A DNA stretch of 64,000 nt from RBG-16-64-13 sp963718375 (GTDB lineage: Bacteria > Actinomycetota > Thermoleophilia > RBG-16-64-13), in the NCBI GenBank assembly GCA_963718375.1, contig CAVQZD010000005.1, positions 992,001 to 1,056,000 of the forward strand, given 5' to 3'. Below, in pieces: positions 1 to 6,865 of this stretch. Each line of letters starts with the position of its first letter. The first letter of the stretch is position 1. Position numbers and translations under genes: made by a program. The notes below the pieces were generated by a model. The model was not told where the DNA came from and did not search any database. It was given only the letters and a program-made list of their open reading frames with translations.

Positions 1-206
1 CAGTCGAGTGCCAAAGCGATGCGGGTCGCGTACTCCACCGCCTTCTCGTTCACCACCGGCAGCACGCCCGGATGTCCCAGACACAGCGGGCAAACATGGG
101 TGTTGGGCTCTTCGCCGAACACCACCTCACAGCCGCAGAACATCTTGGTGCGGGTGTTCAGCTGCACATGGATCTCTAGACCTATGACCGCTTCCCAGTC
201 GCTCAT
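1..206 (-). CDS. gatB: Asp/Glu-tRNA amidotransferase subunit B, N-terminal part (cut by window edge)
   Basis: This is the first 68 residues of GatB, the subunit that binds misacylated Glu-tRNA(Gln) or Asp-tRNA(Asn) and activates the carboxylate with ATP before amidation. The protein starts MSDWEAVIGLEIHVQLNTRT and contains the family hallmark LEIHVQL followed by the zinc-site pattern C-x-C...C-x2-C (FCGCE, CPLC). Its ATG overlaps the gatA stop codon by four bases (ATGA), so it is the last gene of gatC-gatA-gatB and translationally coupled. The rest lies beyond the left edge. Confidence 0.95.
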   Translation of the reverse strand, partial: MSDWEAVIGLEIHVQLNTRTKMFCGCEVVFGEEPNTHVCPLCLGHPGVLPVVNEKAVEYATRIALALD

Positions 207-1745
207 GACCCGCCCTTGCCGGACGGCGCACTCGGGCCTGCCGCACCCGAGATTGGCGCCCCGGTGGCCATCAGCGGCGCTGCCACTCTTACGTCAAGCG
301 CCTGCTCGACTGCATGAGAGGCCTCCAGCAGCGCTCTCTCGCAGAAGTGGGACCCGACGATCTGCAGACCCACCGGCAGATGTTCCGAGAAACCCGCGGG
401 GATACTGATGCCCGGCAGGCCCGCCAGGTTGACCGGGATAGTGCACAGATCGGAGAGGTACATCGCCAGCGGGTCGGCCGTCCGCTCCCCGATCTTGAAC
501 GCCACCGAGGGCGAAGTGGGCGAGATCAGAAGGTCGAAGCGCTCGAAGGCCCGCTGGAAGTCTTGGATGATGAGTGTCCGAGTCCGTTGGGCCTGCGCAT
601 AGTAGGCGTCATAGTAGCCGGCAGAGAGCGCATAGGTGCCTATCATGATGCGCCGCTTGACCTCGGGGCCGAAGCCCTCACTGCGGGTGCGCACGTACAT
701 ATCGTAGAGGTCCTCGGGGTCCGCCACCCGATGGCCGTACCGTACCCCGTCGAAGCGAGCGAGGTTGGAGCTGGCCTCCGATGGAGCGATAAGGTAGTAG
801 GCCGCTACGCCGCGTTCAACGCTGGGCAGACTCACCTCTTCAGAGGTGGCCCCCAGAGCCTCGATGGTCTTGACGGCCGCGGCGAACACTTCGCGCACTC
901 CGGGTTCGCTGGCGTCCCCCAAGTACTCCTTGATGATGCCGAACCGCAGCCCTTTGAGGTCGGTCCTGTTCGGGGACCCCGACCGGTGCAGTGAGGCCGA
1001 TGCTGGTGGAGTCTCGCGGGTCCTTGCCGGCGATGAGGTCCAAGAGAGCCGCTGCGTCTTTGACATCGCGAGCCAGCGGACCGACCTGGTCGAGGGAGCT
1101 GGCGAAAGCTATCAGACCGTAGCGGCTGACGGCGCCGTACGTGGGCTTCAGGCCGACCACACCGCAGAGCGAGGCCGGCTGACGTATGGAACCGCCGGTG
1201 TCGCTGCCGAGGGCCCAGGGCGCCTCGGAGGCGGCGACGCAGGCGGCGGAGCCGCCACTGGAGCCACCCGGCACCCGGCCCAAGTCCCAGGGGTTGTGTG
1301 TTATCTGATAGGCCGAGTTCTCGGTCGAGCTGCCCATAGCGAACTCGTCCATGTTGAGCTTGCCCAAGAAGATGAGTCCGGCCGCCCTGAGCTTCGCGAC
1401 CACGGTGGCGTCGTACGGAGGGACGTAGCCTTTGAGTATGCGAGAGGCCGCAGTAGTCTCCATGCCTTTGACACAAAGAACGTCCTTGAGCCCGATGGGC
1501 ACCCCCTCCCAGGGAAGCCGGTCACCTTTCGGCTTGGCATCCACCGCGCGGGCGGCGCGCAGCGCGCCCGCCTCATCGACCGACAGGTAGGCTCCCACCG
1601 CCGTATCGACGGCGGCTATACGGTCCAAGTAGGCCTGCGTGAGTTCGACCGCCGATACGTCGCCGCTTGCCAGCGACTCCCGGCAATCGTGCGCCGTGAA
1701 CGTTGTCACATCGAGTGCGCCGCTGCCCTCGGAGCTCGCTCCCAT
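203..1745 (-). CDS. gatA: Asp/Glu-tRNA amidotransferase subunit A, frame-disrupted
   Basis: GatA is the glutaminase/amidase subunit that releases ammonia from glutamine for GatB. The N-terminal frame (1745 to about 980) shows the amidase-signature triad: Lys87 in GLKDV, cis-Ser162 in GGSSGGSAA and nucleophile Ser186 in SDTGGSIRQ. The C-terminal frame resumes with TDLKGLRFGIIKEYLG and runs normally to 203. The two frames join at about 964-980, where one extra base in the ggggacccc stretch (972-980) would explain the shift. The restored protein would be about 513 aa, slightly long for the family. Because gatCAB is normally essential where GlnRS or AsnRS is missing, a sequencing or assembly error is more likely than a true null allele. 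It lies 5 bases after gatC and overlaps gatB. Confidence 0.9.
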
Positions 1746-1750
1746 GGCGC

Positions 1751-2032
1751 CTAGCCGATCCGGGGCACGACGAATTGCCCCCGCTCGATCGACGGGCCGT
1801 TGCTGACGGCTTCTTCGTGCGTGAGACCCTGGACAGGCTCGTCCGGGCGAGTCACGTTCTCCAGAGGGACCGCGTGCGAGGTGGGCTCCAGACCGGACAG
1901 GTCCAGCTCCGACAATCGCTCCACGTAGCCGATGATCTTGCTCAGCTCCGGTTGCAGACGAGCCAGCTCGTGCTCGTCGAAACGCAGGCGCGCTAGGCGG
2001 GCGACATGTTCGACTTCTTCACGGGAGATCAT
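1751..2032 (-). CDS. gatC: Asp/Glu-tRNA amidotransferase subunit C
   Basis: This 93-aa protein starts MISREEVEHVARLARLRFDE, the typical GatC N-terminus, and ends with the conserved acidic/proline tail around LEPTSHAVPLENVTRPDEP. GatC wraps around and stabilises GatA in the amidotransferase. It is the first gene of gatCAB. No Shine-Dalgarno sequence is seen before the ATG. Instead a perfect TATAAT lies nine bases upstream, suggesting that the message begins almost at the start codon. Confidence 0.95.
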   Translation of the reverse strand: MISREEVEHVARLARLRFDEHELARLQPELSKIIGYVERLSELDLSGLEPTSHAVPLENVTRPDEPVQGLTHEEAVSNGPSIERGQFVVPRIG

Positions 2033-2041
2033 GGTGGCTGG

Positions 2042-2047
2042 ATTATA
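2042..2047 (-). promoter_or_regulatory. -10 element for gatCAB, near-leaderless start
   Basis: On the minus strand TATAAT occupies 2047-2042 and the gatC ATG begins at 2032. Normal -10 to start spacing would place the transcript 5' end within about three bases of the ATG. No good -35 hexamer is visible 16-18 bases upstream, where a terminator hairpin sits. Confidence 0.55.
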
Positions 2048-2051
2048 GCCA

Positions 2052-2080
2052 AAAAAAGTGGGCGCCCTGGCCAGGCGCCC
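2052..2080 (-). terminator. Rho-independent terminator just upstream of gatC
   Basis: Read on the minus strand, a GC stem (GGGCGCC ... GGCGCCC, with a TGGCCAG-type loop) is followed by a short A-C step and seven T residues. It directly precedes the gatC -10 element and would stop transcripts coming from the cold-shock gene side. Confidence 0.7.
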
Positions 2081-2174
2081 GAGAGGAGAAAGGGAGTCTT
2101 GATTAGAAGACTCTCACCGTCGGTATCGGCACTTGAGTGGATAGCTTTAGCGAGAGTGCGGCCCCAAACAAAAG

Positions 2175-2200
2175 AAAAGCCCCGCCGGAGCGGGGCTTTT
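2175..2200. terminator. Bidirectional intrinsic terminator after the cold-shock gene
   Basis: A ten-base inverted repeat, AAAAGCCCCG and CGGGGCTTTT with a six-base loop, gives a U-tail in either direction. It lies 28 bases after the stop codon of the minus-strand cold-shock gene. Confidence 0.9.
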
Positions 2201-2228
2201 GTCTGCTAGAGATCTCTCTCAGCGTGGG

Positions 2229-2444
2229 TCAAACGGGCGCCACGTTCGCCGCCTGGAGGCCCTTCGGCCCCTGGACTACGTCGAAACGAACAGCCTGTCC
2301 CTCCGTAAGCGTCCTGAAACCCTCTACTTGGACTTCACTGAAATGGACGAAGAGATCTTCACCCTCCGGCTGCTCAATGAATCCGTAGCCCTTTTCGGGA
2401 CTAAACCACTTGACAGTCCCCTCAGCCAACCCTACAACCTCCAT
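2229..2444 (-). CDS. Cold-shock domain protein (CspA family)
   Basis: The protein is 71 aa when started at the ATG at 2444 (MEVVGLAEGTVKWFSPEKGY), which matches the family's usual length. A longer reading upstream adds 37 unrelated residues and is rejected. The single OB-fold shows RNP1 (KGYGFI) and RNP2 (LFVHF), the nucleic-acid-binding faces of cold-shock proteins. It probably acts as an RNA chaperone in the cytoplasm. It has its own promoter with a leader of roughly 65 bases, a feature common in cold-shock genes, and is closed by a strong terminator. Confidence 0.93.
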   Translation of the reverse strand: MEVVGLAEGTVKWFSPEKGYGFIEQPEGEDLFVHFSEVQVEGFRTLTEGQAVRFDVVQGPKGLQAANVAPV

Positions 2445-2516
2445 GTACTCGGGGCGACTTTCTTGGCCCACCCCACTCAAAACACGCGGCCCGGCAGAAA
2501 CCGGACACGCGCCGCC

Positions 2517-2545
2517 ACAATAGCTGAACCTGAGGGCTTGGTCAA
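2517..2545 (-). promoter_or_regulatory. Promoter of the cold-shock gene
   Basis: On the minus strand TTGACC (2545-2540) and TATTGT (2522-2517) are separated by exactly 17 bases. The start would be near 2510, leaving a 5' leader of about 65 bases before the ATG at 2444. The promoter lies between the rpoD stop and the csp start. Confidence 0.75.
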
Positions 2546-2575
2546 GGCTATCCACCGTGAAATCTCGAAGAGTCT

Positions 2576-3697
2576 CTAGCCGTCCAGGTCGCGCAACGCC
2601 TGAGCGTCACGGTAATGCTTGAGCCGATTGAGCGTCTTGGCCTCGACCTGGCGGATCCGCTCTCTGGTGACGCCAAAACGCTCCCCCACCTCCTCCAAGG
2701 TGCGAGGGCGCTCACCCTTGAGGCCGAACCGCAGTTCCAGCACCTTGCGGTCACGAGCGGGCAGACTGTCAAGCACCCTGAAAAGCTCTTCCCGACGGAG
2801 CTCGCGAAAGACCACTTCGAGAGGTTGGTCTGAATCAGAACCTGCGATGAAGTCCCCCAGTTCGGAGTCCTCTTCATCTCCCACAGGCGTCTCCAGCGAG
2901 ACGGGTTCTTGAGCGGCCTTCTGTATATCTCTGACCTTGGTGGCAGTGATACCGAGCAACTCTGCGATCTCAGCGGTCGTCGGCTCGCGCCCGGTCTTCT
3001 GCAAATACTCTCTCTGCACACGATTGAGCTTGTTCATGGTCTCCACCGCATGCACCGGGACGCGGATGGTCCTAGCCTGATCGGCGATCGCTCTGGTGAC
3101 AGCCTGGCGGATCCACCACGTGGCATACGTGGAGAACTTGTATCCCAGCTTGTAGTCAAACTTCTCCACCGCGCGGATAAGGCCTAGGTTGCCTTCTTGT
3201 ATCAGGTCGAGAAACAGGAGCCCGCGGCCCATGTACCGCTTTGCGATGGAGACCACCAAGCGGAGATTGGCCTCAGTCAGTTTGCGCTTCGCCTCCATGT
3301 CCTGCTTCTCCACCCGCTTGGCGAGCTCCACCTCCTGCTGAGAGGTGAGCAGAGGGACCTTACCTATCTCGCGCAGGTACATGCGCACCGGATCGTCGAC
3401 GGTGTGGTCGATGGTCACATCGAGCAGGCTCAGGAACTCCTCCTTCTCGGAGAAGTCATCGAGCTCTTCGTCCTCGCCCTCCCCTTCGACCACCTCGACG
3501 CCCATGTCGCCCAGGAGTGAGTAGATGAACTCCACGTCATCCGGAACCAGGTCGGCCTCGTGGACGAGGGCGTTCACCTCGTCCAAGGTGAGTGACCCCT
3601 GCTCCTTGGCCCGCTCGAGCGCGCCCTGCAGCACGTCGACGGCCACATCGCCGCTCTCTTCGGTGGGGCTCTGCTCTATTTCAGGCTCTTTCGTCAT
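2576..3697 (-). CDS. rpoD: Primary RNA polymerase sigma factor (sigma-70/SigA)
   Basis: This 373-aa protein starts MTKEPEIEQ at 3697. An upstream in-frame start would add 33 residues read through the end of dnaG and is rejected. Region 1.1 is short and acidic, region 1.2 begins DPVRMYLREIG (about residue 102), region 2 runs about 142-212 with RLVVSIAKRYMGRGL, FLDLIQEGNLGLIRAV and YATWWIRQAV, and region 4 has the helix-turn-helix LEEVGERFGVTRERIRQVE. All hallmarks of the housekeeping sigma factor are intact. It overlaps the dnaG 3' end by 17 bases, continuing the dgt-dnaG-rpoD unit, the classical macromolecular-synthesis arrangement. Confidence 0.97.
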   Translation of the reverse strand: MTKEPEIEQSPTEESGDVAVDVLQGALERAKEQGSLTLDEVNALVHEADLVPDDVEFIYSLLGDMGVEVVEGEGEDEELDDFSEKEEFLSLLDVTIDHTVDDPVRMYLREIGKVPLLTSQQEVELAKRVEKQDMEAKRKLTEANLRLVVSIAKRYMGRGLLFLDLIQEGNLGLIRAVEKFDYKLGYKFSTYATWWIRQAVTRAIADQARTIRVPVHAVETMNKLNRVQREYLQKTGREPTTAEIAELLGITATKVRDIQKAAQEPVSLETPVGDEEDSELGDFIAGSDSDQPLEVVFRELRREELFRVLDSLPARDRKVLELRFGLKGERPRTLEEVGERFGVTRERIRQVEAKTLNRLKHYRDAQALRDLDG

Positions 3698-5534
3698 CCG
3701 GGTCCAGTTCTGTGAGGCTCGCGCGTACGGTCTGCAGTAGACGTTCGAGGCGGACCAGACGGCGCTGGGTCTCGGCCACGCCCTCCTTGTCCTCATCTTC
3801 GAGCGTACTCCGAAGCTGACTTATGGCTCCCATCAGGAAGCGCTCCTGCAGCCGCAAGTGCAGCTCTTCGAGCACCGCGGCCGCGTAGTGTCCCTCGTCG
3901 GATTCCATCACCAAACGCGCGAACAAGGGAGCACCCTCGGAGCCCTCGCGAGCCCGCGCCTCCAGGACCGCCAGCACTGTCTCGCGATCCCCTTTGCCCG
4001 CGGACAAGGCCTGCTTGAGCACCACGAAGACCTCTCGCTTGGCCGGGTCGGCAAAGTGATCGGGGGTGATAGCCTCCAGGTAGCCAGCAGCGCGATCGAG
4101 ATTGCAGACGGCAGCTACCAGGAAGTCTCTCTCCATGGAGGCCTCGCGGCCCAAGACTCGCTCAGCGAGGGGTATCTGCCCCCTATTGTCTGCCTTGCCC
4201 GAAGCCGCCTGGTCGCGCGATGAAGAGGGGTCTCCCTTAAGTAATAGCGCAACGCTCTCGGGGGTCAGCCGGAGCCGGTCGGCCAAGAGGGGGATCTCTT
4301 CTTCGCGTTCCTTCACCGAAGTGGCTTCGGCCATGATGCGCCGCGCCTCCTCGAAGACCCTCACCCGCCCCTCGGTGGTAGAGGTGTCTCCTTGAGCCAA
4401 GGCCTGGCGGAGCTCGAAGCCCAGCAGCGAGATCTTGCCCGCGGCGACCTTCGCCATCGCTTCGCTACCTCCGGCGACGGCCAGATCGGCCGGGTCCTTG
4501 CCGGCCGGCAGCACAGCGCACATGGGCCGCAGCGAGTGGCCGCGAGCCAGGCGGCCCGAGCGGAGCATGGCTTCGGTGCCGGCGCGGTCGGCGTCGAACA
4601 TGAAGGTGACGTTCTTGGTGAAGCGGGTCATCAGACCTACCTGCGCATCGGTGAGCGCTGTGCCCATGGAAGCGACTACGTTGCCGGTGCCGGCCTGAGC
4701 CAGGGCAAGCACGTCTGTGTATCCTTCGACCACGATCACCTCGTCAGAATCAGCCACGGCCTTCCTGGCCTGGTACAACCCGTAGAGCAGATGTCCCTTG
4801 CGGTACAGCGGCCCCTCGGGCGAGTTCAGATACTTGGGAGTCTCGTCGGCTAGGGTCCTCCCCCCGAAGCCCACCACTCGGCCTCGGTGGTCGACCAGCG
4901 GGAACATCAGCCTCCCCCGAAAGCGATCGTAGGTCTTGCCGTTCTGACGCACGAGCAGACCGGCGTCCTCCAACTCCCTGTCGGTGAACCCTTCTTTGGA
5001 GGCGCGCCCATGGAGCCCTCGCCACCCCGGCGGCGCCAGACCCACGCGGTAGACCTCACATATCTCCTTGCCGAGTCCGCGCTGCTGCAGATAGTCCCGC
5101 GCACCCTGCCCCTGGTTCGATTCCCACAGCAGGTGCTGATAAAACTTGGCGGCCCTGTCCAACAATTGGAGAAGCCGGGAATCCCGCTCCTTACGCCCGG
5201 CGTCCGGACCGCTCCCCTCTTCGTACTGCACGGGCACTCCGAAGCGCTCTCCCAGCTGCTCGATGACCTCGGAGAAGGTGAGATTCTCGGTGCGCTCCAA
5301 GAAGCGCACGATATCCCCGCCCTCGCCGCACCCAAAGCAGTAGTACAGACCCTTGTCCGCGCTGACGGTGAAGGACGGGGTCTTCTCCTGATGGAACGGA
5401 CACAGCCCCGAGTGGGTGGACCCCCTCTTGCGCAGGCTCGTGTAGCCTGAGACCACCTCGACGATGTTGGCCGCGGCCAAGATGGCCTGAACACTCTGGT
5501 CCTTGATGAAGGGGCTCACAGGTCGTCCCAACAT
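3681..5534 (-). CDS. dnaG: DNA primase
   Basis: The 617-aa protein synthesises RNA primers at the replication fork. The N-terminal zinc ribbon uses Cys45, His48, Cys66 and Cys69 (CPFH ... CFGC). The catalytic core contains YLNSPEGPLYRKG, the Toprim motif VIVVEGYTDVLAL and the metal-binding FMFDADRAG. The C-terminal helicase-interacting region is present (ending about LTELDPDDERA). The ATG at 5534 overlaps the dgt 3' end by 19 bases and the stop overlaps rpoD. The ribosome site is weak, consistent with translational coupling. Confidence 0.97.
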   Translation of the reverse strand: MLGRPVSPFIKDQSVQAILAAANIVEVVSGYTSLRKRGSTHSGLCPFHQEKTPSFTVSADKGLYYCFGCGEGGDIVRFLERTENLTFSEVIEQLGERFGVPVQYEEGSGPDAGRKERDSRLLQLLDRAAKFYQHLLWESNQGQGARDYLQQRGLGKEICEVYRVGLAPPGWRGLHGRASKEGFTDRELEDAGLLVRQNGKTYDRFRGRLMFPLVDHRGRVVGFGGRTLADETPKYLNSPEGPLYRKGHLLYGLYQARKAVADSDEVIVVEGYTDVLALAQAGTGNVVASMGTALTDAQVGLMTRFTKNVTFMFDADRAGTEAMLRSGRLARGHSLRPMCAVLPAGKDPADLAVAGGSEAMAKVAAGKISLLGFELRQALAQGDTSTTEGRVRVFEEARRIMAEATSVKEREEEIPLLADRLRLTPESVALLLKGDPSSSRDQAASGKADNRGQIPLAERVLGREASMERDFLVAAVCNLDRAAGYLEAITPDHFADPAKREVFVVLKQALSAGKGDRETVLAVLEARAREGSEGAPLFARLVMESDEGHYAAAVLEELHLRLQERFLMGAISQLRSTLEDEDKEGVAETQRRLVRLERLLQTVRASLTELDPDDERA

Positions 5535-6580
5535 CTGGGCATGAACAGCTGCAGGTACAGGCGCTGGGCATACCGGTCGGTCATGCCTGCCACGTGGTCG
5601 GTGACGGCGCGCACCAGCTCGGTGCGGTCGGCCTGTTCGGTGGTGGCCAGTCGCGCGCCGCCGGCCTCCGGCGGCGCCGGCAGAGCCTCGGGATGCTCGA
5701 GGAAGTAGCCCATGAGCTCGGTGAGTAGCTGGCGTATGCGCCCGGCCCCGGACTGCTCTTGAGCCCTCGCATAGACAGTCGCGAACAGGAAGTCCCGGAG
5801 CTCGGACATGGCACGGCCAATCTCAGGGGTCTGCACGATGCCCACTTCGGCCTCTGAGCTGGCATCCACCAGGTCGTGTACCAGGGCGTCGATGCGCTCG
5901 CTGCCTGTCTCGCCCAGCAGTCTGACCGGACCCTTGGGCAGATCGCTTTGCCTGATGAGACCGGCGCGCAGAGCGTCGTCGATGTCGTGATTCACGTAGG
6001 CGATGCGGTCGGCCAGGTGCACGATCTCGGCCTCCAGGGTGGCGGGGCTGGCGTTGTCCCCGGAATGGTGGCGGATACCGTCGCGGACTTCCCAGGTGAG
6101 ATTGAGACCCTGGCCATCGTTTTCCAGCACCTCCACCACCCGGGCACTCTGCTCGTTGTGTTCGAAGCCTCCGAGCCCCAACCGCTTGAGTTCCTCGTCG
6201 AGCACGCCCTCTCCGGCGTGGCCGAACGGAGTGTGCCCGAGGTCGTGGCCGAGCGCGATAGCCTCGGCCAGATCTTCGTTGAGTCGAAGCGCTCGCGCCG
6301 CTGTCCGGGCGATGCCGGACACCTCCAGGGTATGAGTCAGGCGGGTCCGGTAGTGGTCGCCCTCCGGCGCTATGAAGACCTGAGTCTTGTGCTTAAGCCG
6401 TCTGAAGGACTTGCTGTGGACGATGCGGTCGCGGTCGCGCTGGTATTCAGTGCGGAGGGAACACGGCTCTTCGGCGCGCGCACGACCCCGTGAAGCCGAC
6501 GATCTTTGGGCACGCGGCGAGAGCGCCGCCTCATACACATCGGCCGACAGTGTGACCCTTCCTGACCGCTCTTTCTTCAC
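5516..6580 (-). CDS. dgt: dGTP triphosphohydrolase-like HD-domain protein
   Basis: The protein hydrolyses dNTPs (family: dGTPase-like proteins that release triphosphate). The HD metal site is complete: RTRLTHTLEVSGIAR, the paired HD in ALGHDLGHTPFGHAGE, and HLADRIAYVNHDIDDALR. The GTG at 6580 was chosen because GGGAGG lies nine bases upstream and residues follow as VKKERSGRVTLSADVYEAAL; the more upstream ATG at 6625 would add 15 residues. It heads the dgt-dnaG-rpoD unit. Confidence 0.9.
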   Translation of the reverse strand: MKKERSGRVTLSADVYEAALSPRAQRSSASRGRARAEEPCSLRTEYQRDRDRIVHSKSFRRLKHKTQVFIAPEGDHYRTRLTHTLEVSGIARTAARALRLNEDLAEAIALGHDLGHTPFGHAGEGVLDEELKRLGLGGFEHNEQSARVVEVLENDGQGLNLTWEVRDGIRHHSGDNASPATLEAEIVHLADRIAYVNHDIDDALRAGLIRQSDLPKGPVRLLGETGSERIDALVHDLVDASSEAEVGIVQTPEIGRAMSELRDFLFATVYARAQEQSGAGRIRQLLTELMGYFLEHPEALPAPPEAGGARLATTEQADRTELVRAVTDHVAGMTDRYAQRLYLQLFMPRCWDDL

Positions 6581-6782
6581 TTGATGCGCCCTCCCGGCTC
6601 CGGACCGCAAGCCAGATGCTCGCACGCGTCCCGCTGGTCAGTCTACAACTTCGAGAGGACGGTGGTAGATGCGACCGCCCAGCGACATGCGCCGCTGCCA
6701 GCGCGGCCGACCGGGCGCGGCGGCCCGACAGGCCCGCGGTCGGCCCTGGGGCGAAGCCCGGCTGCGGCTGGTGAAAGAACAA

Positions 6783-6814
6783 GGGGCGCGGCGCGCACCC
6801 GCGCGCCGCGCCCC
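6783..6814 (-). terminator. Terminator after ppdK
   Basis: A 14-base perfect GC inverted repeat (6783-6796 with 6801-6814, loop ACCC/GGGT) is followed on the minus strand by a T-rich run, TTGTTCTTTC. It lies 52 bases beyond the ppdK stop. The remaining GC-rich DNA up to dgt (6581-6865) shows no gene. Confidence 0.8.
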
Positions 6815-6865
6815 CAAGAGGTCGGACTCCAGCCAGGCGGCGCCCCACGGCGCCCCGGAGCGTCG

